Below are positions 27,203 to 34,694 of a stretch of 64,000 nucleotides of DNA, piece by piece. Every line of letters starts with the position of its first letter. Position 1 is the first letter of the stretch. The position numbers and the translations under genes are program-made. Location of the stretch: positions 124,001 through 188,000 of the forward strand of contig NZ_WBVO01000003.1 in assembly GCF_008933115.1 (NCBI RefSeq), in the 5' to 3' direction. Source of the DNA: Phaeocystidibacter luteus. GTDB lineage: Bacteria; Bacteroidota; Bacteroidia; Flavobacteriales; Schleiferiaceae. Below the pieces are notes generated by a model. That model was given only the letters and a program-made list of their open reading frames with translations. It had not been told where the DNA came from and ran no database searches.

Positions 27203-27775
27203 TTCCGCCTAAGGCGGATAGGACTCGCTTTGCTCGTAAGTTTCGCTTCGCGAAAAATACCGAGTACCTCGGTAAGAAGCCTTCGGCTAAGGCTCGCTAG
27301 GCTCGCAAGTTTCGCTACGCGAAAAAGACCGAGTGCCTCGGTAAGAAGCCTCCGGCTAAGACTCGCTTCGCTCGTAAGATTCGCTTTGTGAAAAGGCCGA
27401 GTGCCTCGGTAAGAAGCCTCCGGCTAAGGCTCGCTCCGCTCGTAAGTTTCGCTACGCGAAAAAGACCGAGTGCCTCGGTAAGAAGCCGTCGGCTAAGGCT
27501 CGCTTCGCTCGTAAGTTTCGCTTTGTGAAAAAGACCGAGTACCTCGGTAAGAAGCCTCCGGCTAAGGCTCGCTAGGCTCGTAAGTTTCGCTACGCGAAAA
27601 AGACTGAGTGCCTCGGTAAGAAGCCTTCGGCTAAGACTCGCTAGGCTCGCAAGTTTCGCTACGCGAAAAAGACCGAGTGCCTCGGTAAGAAGCCTCCGGC
27701 TAAGGCTCGCTAGGCTCGCAAGTTTCGCTTTGCGAAAAAGACCGAGTGCCTCGGTAAGAAGCCGTCGGCTAAGGC
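27203..27775. repeat. Tandem array of eight 69-bp hairpin units
   Basis: Eight units of 69 bp (one of 68) begin their central hairpin at 27259, 27328, 27396, 27465, 27534, 27603, 27672 and 27741. Each unit holds three tight hairpins with three-base loops: TTTCGC-nnn-GCGAAA, ACCGAG-nnn-CTCGGT and AGCC-nnn-GGCT. Loop bases vary (TAC/TTC/TTT; TGC/TAC; TCC/TTC/GTC) while stems are kept, including wobble changes. A CTCGCTTCGCTC-type mirror segment alternates with a TAGG variant. The array starts directly after the CPBP gene stop and is bracketed by TCCGCC...GGCGGA hairpins (27204-27218, 27840-27855). Confidence 0.9.
27204..27218. repeat. TCCGCC-TAA-GGCGGA hairpin at array left edge
   Basis: A perfect 6-bp inverted repeat, 2 nt after the CPBP stop codon. 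The same arms recur with other loops at 27840-27855 and 49591-49606. There is no T-run, so it is not a classic terminator. Confidence 0.6.
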
Positions 27776-27943
27776 AGTTCGGTTTGAAGCTGGGGCATGC
27801 AAAGTAGGCTTGCGTATCGCCGGGAGGCGTTGCGCCTTATCCGCCAAGAGGCGGATCTTAAATCACGACGACAGGAGAGATTTCTTATGCGCAGCATTAT
27901 CTCTCTCCCAATCCATATCTTTGCCCTTTAACCACATTACTCT
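27776..27943. other. Spacer after hairpin array, upstream of yebC-like gene
   Basis: It contains the TCCGCC-AAGA-GGCGGA hairpin (27840-27855) and a -7 box (27916-27923). No gene is seen in it. Confidence 0.5.
27916..27923 (+). promoter_or_regulatory. -7 box (TATCTTTG) of the YebC gene
   Basis: A perfect TAnnTTTG, 20 nt upstream of the ATG at 27944. Confidence 0.6.
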
Positions 27944-28669
27944 ATGGGACGCGCGTTCGAATATCGCAAGGCAAGAAAAATGAAACGTTGGGCATCAATG
28001 GCCAAAACGTTTACGAGAATTACGAAGGACATCATCATGGCTGTTAAGGAAGGGGGAGATAGCCCTGAAGCTAACTACCGCCTGAAGATGCTCATGCAGA
28101 ACGCCCGCGATGCGAACATGCCTAAGGACAATGTGGAGCGCGCCATCAAAAAGGCGATGTCCAAGGATCAGCAGGACTATAAAGAGGTTGTGTACGAAGG
28201 GTACGCGCCGCACGGAATTGCTGTTCTCATCGAAACGGCCACTGACAACACGACTAGAACCGTTGGTAACGTTCGCTCGTATTTCAACAAGGCCAATGGA
28301 AGTCTAGGCACAAGTGGCTCAGTAGAATTCATGTTCGAGCACAAGTGCCACTTTAAGATTGCTGCTGAAGGAATCGATATCGAAGAGTTTGAACTCGAGA
28401 TGATTGATTACGGCGTTGAGGAGATTTTCGCAGATCATGACGATGAAAAGGAAATGGACATCATCATGCTTTACGGCAACTTCCCTGATTACGGCAATAT
28501 TGCAAAGGGTCTCGATGAGAAAGGCATCGAAGTGCTTTCTTCTGGTTTTGAGCGTATCCCAATGGACCGCAAAGAGCTTTCGGAAGAAGAGCAAGCGGAT
28601 GTTGACAAGCTTATTGAGCGCATCGAAGAGGACGATGACGTCCAGGCAGTTTACACAAATATGGCCTAG
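27944..28669 (+). CDS. YebC/PmpR-family protein
   Basis: A 241-aa protein of the YebC/TACO1 family. The conserved N-terminus (MGRAFEYRKARKMKRWASMAK) and the NMPKDNVERAIKKA and YEGYAPHGIAVLIE blocks are clear. The family is described both as transcriptional regulators and as factors that help ribosomes through difficult peptides; no more specific role is visible. It is a monocistronic gene downstream of the hairpin array. Confidence 0.93.
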   Translation: MGRAFEYRKARKMKRWASMAKTFTRITKDIIMAVKEGGDSPEANYRLKMLMQNARDANMPKDNVERAIKKAMSKDQQDYKEVVYEGYAPHGIAVLIETATDNTTRTVGNVRSYFNKANGSLGTSGSVEFMFEHKCHFKIAAEGIDIEEFELEMIDYGVEEIFADHDDEKEMDIIMLYGNFPDYGNIAKGLDEKGIEVLSSGFERIPMDRKELSEEEQADVDKLIERIEEDDDVQAVYTNMA

Positions 28670-28733
28670 ACCTTACCTAGATTTTCTAGCACTTTCACTA
28701 ACTTCTTGGTCTCATTAATACCGTAGTAGACCA

Positions 28734-29150
28734 ATGGAAACCAAAGAAGTTATTGTTGACTATACCGATGGGATGTCATTCGACGGCCATGTGGATGAGT
28801 ATTCTATCACCATGGACGCGAAAGACGATGTTGGAGGTAGAGGACTTGGCCCCACACCAAAGCCCCTTTTGCTCGTTTCGCTTGCGGGTTGCACCGGTAT
28901 GGACGTAGTGAGCCTGCTCAAAAAGATGCGTCAAGAATACGATTCCTTCCAGATAAAGGTAACCGCTGAGCAAACTGACGAGCATCCAAAGCATTACCAC
29001 AAAATCCACATCGACTACATCTTCGAGGGATCGAGTCTTGACAAAGACAAGGTTCAAAAGGCTGTAGACCTAAGTCAGGATAAATACTGCGGCGTGAGCT
29101 ACATGTTGGGCAAGGTGGCGAAGATTACCTACGAGATTACTATTCAGTAA
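28734..29150 (+). CDS. OsmC/Ohr-family protein
   Basis: A 138-aa protein. The two redox cysteines of OsmC-type peroxidases are present: Cys in VSLAGCTGMDV and Cys in DKYCGVSYMLG. The family reduces organic hydroperoxides with thiol cofactors. It overlaps the serine hydrolase gene tail-to-tail by 11 bp. Confidence 0.9.
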   Translation: METKEVIVDYTDGMSFDGHVDEYSITMDAKDDVGGRGLGPTPKPLLLVSLAGCTGMDVVSLLKKMRQEYDSFQIKVTAEQTDEHPKHYHKIHIDYIFEGSSLDKDKVQKAVDLSQDKYCGVSYMLGKVAKITYEITIQ

Positions 29151-30231
29151 TCACCTGGTTCATACGCTGCCACAATTCCTCAGGAAACTTGGTAGGCACC
29201 AAGCTCACATCCGGATCTTCGCCCATACGTACCACAACCATGTTCATCGACGGTACCACCATTAGTAACTGACTGTTTTTTCCCATTGCAGCGTACATAT
29301 CGCTTGGTGCAGAAGGAACGAGGTTTCCACTAAAAGTAAGCTGACTTCCAGGTAGCATGTAGGTTCCTTGACCGTTCAACCAGTAGAGGTATCCATAGCT
29401 CGGGTTGAGTACTTGGCTAGTGGTGGTGAAAAGATCATGGTTAGCTTCCGATAAAATCTGGGTACCATTCCAGTTTCCTCGATTGAGATTGAGAATTCCG
29501 AACCTCGCCATCGAGCGAGCATTGCTGAAATAAACGTGGTTCGATCCAAGCCAATACCAAGTACCTGACATCCCAATTTTGAGGGATAGCGAATCGCGGA
29601 AGTAAGAGGTAAACGTTTCACCCGTAGCACCACCAATCACGTCCTGTAACAGGGTGTACGGCGCATTGTGATATGCCCATCTAGTACCTGCATCCGCTAG
29701 ATATTCCAAACATGGAGGATCTGTACAATCTGGATCCGCAACACCATCGTTCAATCCAGAAGTCATGGTGAGCTGATTGCGAACCGTAATATTCACTTCT
29801 TGTGCGCTCGAGGCGTTTGTCCATCCTGTTCCTATGTAATCACTGGTAGAGGCGTCAAGGTCGAGCGAGCCATCTTGCATCGCAATGCCGCAGACATAAG
29901 CGGTAAGGGTTTTTCCAGCCGAAGCCCAATACCAATTTGAACTGCGCTCGAAAGGTTGGCCATTGAGACTTTGACCATTGTAGTGTTCAATGACCATTCG
30001 GCCATTTACCAATACTAAGAAGGCCCTCGTATTCGTCGAATCGAGAAAGTCGAGCATGGGTTGTATGGCGCCCGTGTTCCAGCCGAGAACTTCAGGATCA
30101 ATGGTTTCCCAATCGCCCGACCAATTTGCAGGGAAGTACATGGAAGGCTCTGACGGTTCCGGTGGGGAAGGTGGAGGTTCTTTTTCACAAGAAACAAACA
30201 AGATGACCGCTAAAATGCTCCAGTACTTCAT
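29140..30231 (-). CDS. Serine hydrolase lipoprotein, class C beta-lactamase fold
   Basis: A 363-aa protein with a lipoprotein signal (MKYWSILAVILFVSC, Cys15) and a proline-rich linker. SAGK (residues 104-107) is the SxxK catalytic motif and YHN (187-189) the YxN motif of the beta-lactamase/DD-peptidase superfamily (Pfam Beta-lactamase). Related proteins are esterases or peptidases; beta-lactam hydrolysis is not implied. I start at ATG 30231 because the TTG at 30249 puts residues ahead of the signal peptide. It sits 7 nt after the kinase gene stop. Confidence 0.88.
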   Translation of the reverse strand: MKYWSILAVILFVSCEKEPPPSPPEPSEPSMYFPANWSGDWETIDPEVLGWNTGAIQPMLDFLDSTNTRAFLVLVNGRMVIEHYNGQSLNGQPFERSSNWYWASAGKTLTAYVCGIAMQDGSLDLDASTSDYIGTGWTNASSAQEVNITVRNQLTMTSGLNDGVADPDCTDPPCLEYLADAGTRWAYHNAPYTLLQDVIGGATGETFTSYFRDSLSLKIGMSGTWYWLGSNHVYFSNARSMARFGILNLNRGNWNGTQILSEANHDLFTTTSQVLNPSYGYLYWLNGQGTYMLPGSQLTFSGNLVPSAPSDMYAAMGKNSQLLMVVPSMNMVVVRMGEDPDVSLVPTKFPEELWQRMNQVITE

Positions 30232-30238
30232 GCCTATA

Positions 30239-31645
30239 CTAGTTTGCAATATCTACGTTCGAAGCCGATGAAAAGTTGCTAGCACCATGATTCGGGAAGC
30301 TCAAGGAGAACCGAGTTTCTACGTCTGGGGTAGAGGTCACCGTAATCGTTCCTTGATGAATTTTCATGATGTTCTTACTCAAACTCAACCCAATTCCAGT
30401 TCCATCGCGTTTCGTGCTATAAAAGGGTATGAAGATTCTTTGAAGCTTGTCTTTGTCAATACCCGACCCATTGTCCGAAACATTCAAGGCAATTCTCTTT
30501 TCAGAAACATCAGCATGCACTCGGATAGTCGGATTATCAACATCTCTCAGCGCCGCAAAGCTGTTCGTCATCAAATTGATAAGCACCTGTTCTATCAGCT
30601 TTCTATCGCATCGGATGGCCAAGTTTCTATTGCTACACTGCATGTCGAAGGCAATTTCACGCTTTTCCAATTCTCCTTTCAACAAGGCTTGAAGGTCCTC
30701 AAACATGTCGCATACCTTCACCAATTCAAATGACGGTGCCGGTATCTTCGTCAGCTTGCGGTAATCATTTACAAACTCCAACATCCCAACGCTACGTCGG
30801 TGTATGGTGTTTAGCGCCAACAGGATGTCCTCAACTGTTTCATCATCCAAATCTTTGGCTGACTTTTGCTGACCATCATCGTCTTTTAATAAACTACGCA
30901 TGGTTTCGGTCAGGGAGGTCACCGGCGTAATGGAGTTCATTATTTCGTGTGTCAATATTCGGATGAGTTTATGCCAAGCCTCGATTTCCTTTTGCTCAAT
31001 TTCATCCTTGATGTCTTGGAAGGCGATGATGTAATGAGTCGTGCCTGTAAGTCGAACGGGGTTCACGTCAATCGACAATTCCTTGATGCCGGTAATGTCC
31101 TCAAAGGGGACAAGTCGCCTACCGCCATGTTCGAGCTCTTCCACCGCTTGGCAAAATTCCGGGTGGCGGGCTTTGAGTCGATCCCATTGTGCAACTTGTG
31201 GACTATTCAATGTAGTCCCGGCCGCTTTGTTGAGAATACCGATGTGCCCTTCTTCGTCAACCGTGATGATACCGACATTGATCTTCTCGAGTATGAGCTT
31301 GAAGAGCTGAAACTGACTCTCCTTTTCAATTCGAGCATTTTTAAATTTCTCGATAATCTCGTTGAACGTTACGTTGAGGTCCGTAAAGCTTTTGCCCATT
31401 TTTGGGTCAGAAAAACTCACGGAGTAGTCTTCATATTTGACGGCATATAGGAATTTGGTCAGCTCTCGGTTTGTTCTATTTACATAGTGTACGATTTCAT
31501 ACACCTGTATCAATAGGAGAATGAAGAGGCTGATGGAGGTAAACCAGAAGTTTCCATTCGTAATGAGGAAGGCCATCAATACCAAATTGCCCAGCATGAT
31601 CACAAGCCGGACGATTAGGAATAGATTGAAGCGATTAAATTCCAT
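30239..31645 (-). CDS. Two-component sensor histidine kinase (NtrB-like)
   Basis: A 468-aa kinase: two N-terminal membrane helices (residues 8-30 and 34-55) with almost no periplasmic loop, a linker, a PAS-like domain (about 115-215), the H-box LTHEIMNSITP with phospho-acceptor His233, an N-box LINLMTNSFAAL, and GSGIDKDKLQRIFIPFYSTK plus GTGIGLSLSKNIM for ATP binding. The lack of a sensory loop points to an internal or membrane signal. It overlaps the regulator gene by 11 bp, marking them as partners. I start at ATG 31645 rather than the frame's upstream start. Confidence 0.93.
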   Translation of the reverse strand: MEFNRFNLFLIVRLVIMLGNLVLMAFLITNGNFWFTSISLFILLLIQVYEIVHYVNRTNRELTKFLYAVKYEDYSVSFSDPKMGKSFTDLNVTFNEIIEKFKNARIEKESQFQLFKLILEKINVGIITVDEEGHIGILNKAAGTTLNSPQVAQWDRLKARHPEFCQAVEELEHGGRRLVPFEDITGIKELSIDVNPVRLTGTTHYIIAFQDIKDEIEQKEIEAWHKLIRILTHEIMNSITPVTSLTETMRSLLKDDDGQQKSAKDLDDETVEDILLALNTIHRRSVGMLEFVNDYRKLTKIPAPSFELVKVCDMFEDLQALLKGELEKREIAFDMQCSNRNLAIRCDRKLIEQVLINLMTNSFAALRDVDNPTIRVHADVSEKRIALNVSDNGSGIDKDKLQRIFIPFYSTKRDGTGIGLSLSKNIMKIHQGTITVTSTPDVETRFSLSFPNHGASNFSSASNVDIAN

Positions 31646-33005
31646 GCTTTTCGAGTCGTCTGTACAGCGCTGCACGTGTGAGTCCTAAGTCGGAGGCTGC
31701 TTTGCTGATATTTCCTTTGTGCTTTCTGATGGCCTTATCAATCAAATAGCGCTCCATATCATCCAAATTGAGCGTGTCGAGTGCCTCGTCATCGGATCCT
31801 GCACTTCTAAAATTGACCATATCTGAAGTGAGGTGTGAAGAGTCAGAAAGGATAACCATCCGCTCTATAGCGTGCTCTAGCTCTCGGATATTTCCTGGCC
31901 AGTGGTAATCCATCAGGCTGCTCATCACTTCTTTCGACATGCTCAACTCGAGTTTGTTGTACTTCTTTCCATAGCGCTTTAAGAAGTGGTCAACCAGAAT
32001 TGGGATATCCTCAACGCGTTCACGCAGCGGTGGTATCACAAGTTCTACAGTATTAATACGGTACAAGAGGTCTTGCCTAAATTCACCATTGTCCACATGT
32101 TGGTGAATGGGCATATTCGTAGCACAGATGAGGCGGACGTCAAAATTGAACTCCTTTGTATCGCCTAGTCGCTTGAGTTTTCTGTCTTGAAGAACCGTGA
32201 GCATCTTCGCTTGTAGATGAAGAGGTAAGTTTCCGATTTCATCTAAAAACAGTGTGCCTGTGTCGGCTAGTTCGAACCTACCCGCTCGATCTTGATGCGC
32301 ATCGGTAAATGCGCCTTTTTTATGTCCGAAGAGTTCACTCTCGAATAGGTTTTCGTTGAGTGCGCCAAGGTCTACATGTATAAATGCTTCGTTGTTTCGC
32401 AATGATGCGCGATGAAGTGCGCGGGCTACGAGTGTTTTACCCGTTCCGTTTTCACCGAGTATAAGCACATTGGCATCCGTGGTCCCTACCTTTTCGATGG
32501 TCTTCATCAGATTCAGCATGGCTTCGCTTTCTCCAATGAACTCGCCTAGGTCGCGATCGCGATCCTGCTCCATGCTTTTGCGTGTTTCTTCGAGGCGGGT
32601 GACTTTCTTATTTGATTTGCGGAGTTGCAATGCAGAATTAATGGTGGCAAGCAGCTTCTCATTCTTCCACGGTTTGAGTACGAAATCGGTTGCGCCTCGC
32701 TTGATCGCGCTCACGGCAAGTTCTACATCGCCATAGGCGGTCATGAGAATTACAAGGGTATCTGGAGAAACTTCTTTGATGTGGTTCAGCCAATAGATTC
32801 CCTCCCTTCCATCATTGTCACCTTTCGTGAAATTCATGTCGAGGAGAATGAGGTCTACATCCGATTTGCTCAACACACCGTTGAGTTCGCGTGGATGTTT
32901 CTCGGCATCTACTTGAGTGAAATGGTGTTTGAGGAAGAGTCTTGCCGTAGTGAGAACATCGGGATCGTCGTCTACAACGAGAATATGTGCTTTGGTTTTT
33001 TGCAT
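31635..33005 (-). CDS. Sigma-54-dependent response regulator (NtrC family)
   Basis: A 456-aa regulator. The receiver domain has VVDDDPDVL, phospho-acceptor Asp56 (LILLDMN), Thr89 and Lys111. The AAA+ domain has Walker A GENGTGKT (184-191), the sigma-54 contact loop as GAFTDA (231-236, canonical GAFTGA), and Walker B LFLDEIGNLPL. A Fis-type helix-turn-helix closes it (HKGNISKAASDLGLTRAALYRRL). It should open sigma-54 promoters when phosphorylated. The divergent neighbour at 33227, whose upstream region has GGCAC boxes, is the obvious target. Confidence 0.95.
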   Translation of the reverse strand: MQKTKAHILVVDDDPDVLTTARLFLKHHFTQVDAEKHPRELNGVLSKSDVDLILLDMNFTKGDNDGREGIYWLNHIKEVSPDTLVILMTAYGDVELAVSAIKRGATDFVLKPWKNEKLLATINSALQLRKSNKKVTRLEETRKSMEQDRDRDLGEFIGESEAMLNLMKTIEKVGTTDANVLILGENGTGKTLVARALHRASLRNNEAFIHVDLGALNENLFESELFGHKKGAFTDAHQDRAGRFELADTGTLFLDEIGNLPLHLQAKMLTVLQDRKLKRLGDTKEFNFDVRLICATNMPIHQHVDNGEFRQDLLYRINTVELVIPPLRERVEDIPILVDHFLKRYGKKYNKLELSMSKEVMSSLMDYHWPGNIRELEHAIERMVILSDSSHLTSDMVNFRSAGSDDEALDTLNLDDMERYLIDKAIRKHKGNISKAASDLGLTRAALYRRLEKHGI

Positions 33006-33155
33006 GTGAGGTTGGTTTTCGCTCCTGTGAATGTACGGAAACGAACGGCAGAGTGTTCGCTTTCGAACAGTTTTTCAGTTTGGCACGAAAGGTTGAAAAA
33101 ATTAAAATGTTGAAAAACAGGTATTTACATTTTTGGCACGGTAGCGAAGCCGAAA

Positions 33156-33170
33156 CGGCACATGCATTGT
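33156..33170 (+). promoter_or_regulatory. Candidate sigma-54 promoter (-24/-12)
   Basis: CGGCAC-ATGCA-TTGT has GG and TTG at the spacing of the TGGCAC-N5-TTGC consensus, with mismatches at the first T and last C. It would start transcription near 33182, about 45 nt before the ATG at 33227. Two more TGGCACG boxes lie upstream (near 33077 and 33134), but without a properly spaced -12 part. Confidence 0.4.
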
Positions 33171-33226
33171 CTAATACCTGGCAACAAAACTAAAACACAG
33201 TCGACGAGAGGGTCTCGAAGACAAAA

Positions 33227-33592
33227 ATGAAAAAACTAACTGAAATGAAAACGTTGCGCCACCTTCTTACCGTCGGACTAGTAATGGCAGGATCAATTGC
33301 CGGATATGCAGAGGAAGCCCCTCGTCCGATTCGTCAAGTTAACACACTGAAGTCAGTGATGTTGAACAAGATTTCAGAGCTCAGCCTTGAGAGATACAAT
33401 ATTGATGAAGTAGAGCTCCAGGTATCATACACCGTTAATGAGAACGGTCAGGTAACAGTAACCAAAGTAACAGGAGCGAGCTGTTTCGTAAACGAATACG
33501 TTCGCATGATGATTGAGAAAGACGAGGTTCCTGTATCAGACGCTCTTGTTAACCAAGAAGTGACCATGAACATCAAGTACGCTCGAGTATAA
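33227..33592 (+). CDS. Small exported protein, TonB C-terminal-like
   Basis: A 121-aa protein with a signal peptide (after MKKLTEMKTLRHLL, core TVGLVMAGSIAGYA). The mature 90 residues (VELQVSYTVNENGQVTVTKVTGASCF...VTMNIKYARV) have the beta-alpha-beta pattern of TonB C-terminal/energy-transducer-like domains, but no membrane anchor. Function unknown. It is divergent from the sigma-54 regulator, and its upstream region has a candidate -24/-12 promoter, so it is plausibly the regulator's direct target. An alternative ATG at 33245 trims six residues. Confidence 0.75.
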   Translation: MKKLTEMKTLRHLLTVGLVMAGSIAGYAEEAPRPIRQVNTLKSVMLNKISELSLERYNIDEVELQVSYTVNENGQVTVTKVTGASCFVNEYVRMMIEKDEVPVSDALVNQEVTMNIKYARV

Positions 33593-34010
33593 ATCGAGCA
33601 CCGCTTAGAGAGTCGTGATCACTAATGAGCAAAAATAGATAATTCGAACAGCCCACGAGACTGACTAGTCAGCGTTCTTAAGCCAAGTATAACAGTCAGT
33701 TCAAGTAGCAGAACATTAGGGTTTTGACGTCGGTTTCGACGGGCCGTTTCGAGTTACGATCACGATACTAGAGAGCTCCGCCTATCACGGATGCGTCCAC
33801 CTTCAAGACATCAACGGGTAAATTTTGTGTTAAACGTGCTTCATTCACCCAGCGAGAATCTGAAACTACAAGACGCTCTTCCAACCGATGGTAGCGGAGC
33901 TTTTTCTTTAGATTGAGAGTAAGGAGAGTGGGATGAGCTGCGCAGTTCATCCCTCTTTTCAGCAAAGACCCACGCTATTCCTTATTTTCGAACAAATAAC
34001 TCTAACGCGC
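33593..34010. other. Gene-free 418-bp spacer holding a candidate structured RNA
   Basis: No credible reading frame is present. It contains long-range and local inverted repeats (see the ncRNA entry), a terminator-like end at 33894-33905, and a TTATTTTCG near -7 box at about 33981-33989, ahead of the ABC operon start. Confidence 0.6.
33613..33905 (+). ncRNA. Candidate structured RNA ending in a terminator
   Basis: Several pairings can be drawn by hand: TCGTGATC (33613-33620) with GATCACGA (33758-33765), enclosing a perfect palindrome CTGACTAGTCAG (33661-33672) and hairpin CGTCG-GTTT-CGACG (33728-33741). After that comes a long rod: AGCTCCGC (33774-33781) with GCGGAGCT (33894-33901), TATCA with TGGTA, CGG with CCG, and GCGTC (33893 side: GACGC at 33872-33876) with the 5' partner at 33793-33797. 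Five T follow the closing stem (33901-33905). The rod shape resembles 6S-type RNAs, but it could also be a leader attenuator for the ABC operon starting at 34011. No Rfam search was done. Confidence 0.5.
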
Positions 34011-34694
34011 ATGATTGAGATTGATAAGCTTTCGAAGATTTATCGTTCGAATTCTGTTGAAACCGTAGCCCTTAGTAATGTTTCTCTCACCGTAAAAGAA
34101 GGTGAGTTCGTTTCGATTATGGGACCTTCCGGTTGTGGCAAATCGACCCTCCTGAACTTGCTGGGAATGCTCGATACACCAAGTACGGGTTCCTATCAAT
34201 TTAATGGAATCGACGTTTTCAGTCTCAAAGAAACCGAGCGCGTTGCGCTTCGCAAAGTCAACATCGGTTTTGTCTTCCAAAGCTTTAACCTCATAGATGA
34301 GCTCACCGTCGCCGAGAACGTTGAGCTTCCCCTCGTTTATCTCAAACGTCCAAGTGCCGATCGCAAAAAGCGCGTAGCCGAAATCCTCGATAGAATGGGG
34401 ATGATGCACCGCGCCCAACACTACCCGGGTGAGCTTTCTGGCGGACAACAGCAGCGTGTTTCCGTTGCCCGTGCAGTCATTGCTAATCCAAAGGTGATTC
34501 TTGCCGATGAACCTACCGGTAACCTCGACTCCCTTCACGGAAATGAGGTGATGGAGCTCCTCAGCGAATTGAATGCCTCCGGCACCACCATCGTCATGGT
34601 AACACACAGTTCCCACGATGCGAGTTACTCCAAGCGTATTGTCCGTTTACTTGACGGCGAAGTAGTTTCAGAAAACAACCTGATGCATGTTTAA
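34011..34694 (+). CDS. ABC transporter ATP-binding protein (MacB/LolD type)
   Basis: A 227-aa ATPase with Walker [10 protein letters not shown], signature [14 protein letters not shown], Walker [14 protein letters not shown] and the H-loop MVTHSSHD, typical of the LolCDE/MacB subfamily. I start at ATG 34011; the frame extends upstream through the spacer without support. It overlaps the first permease by 8 bp. With the two FtsX-like permeases it probably forms a mechanotransmission-type transporter acting on envelope substrates. Confidence 0.95.
   Translation: MIEIDKLSKIYRSNSVETVALSNVSLTVKEGEFVSIMGPSGCGKSTLLNLLGMLDTPSTGSYQFNGIDVFSLKETERVALRKVNIGFVFQSFNLIDELTVAENVELPLVYLKRPSADRKKRVAEILDRMGMMHRAQHYPGELSGGQQQRVSVARAVIANPKVILADEPTGNLDSLHGNEVMELLSELNASGTTIVMVTHSSHDASYSKRIVRLLDGEVVSENNLMHV

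Noticed and set aside
27176-27391. 71-aa plus-strand frame running into the 69-bp array
   Set aside because: It overlaps the end of the protease gene in another frame and its composition comes from the hairpin repeats; the frame breaks at the 68-bp unit.
27203-27775. CRISPR array
   Set aside because: Units are directly adjacent with no unique spacers, the repeat is internally palindromic in three places, and there are no cas genes.
29140-30231. Antibiotic-resistance beta-lactamase
   Set aside because: SxxK and YxN only show the superfamily; the lipoprotein form and the overall sequence fit generic serine hydrolases of this phylum.
33069-33150. TGGCACG boxes near 33077 and 33134 as sigma-54 promoters
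   Set aside because: No GC or TTGC at the required distance; only the 33156-33170 candidate has the right spacing.
33720-33905. tmRNA (ssrA), suggested by TTCGACGGG-like sequence near 33735
   Set aside because: No tRNA-like 3' half with a T-arm, no tag reading frame ending in the usual ALAA residues, and the terminator comes too early. The TTCGACGGG is part of a small CGTCG/CGACG hairpin.
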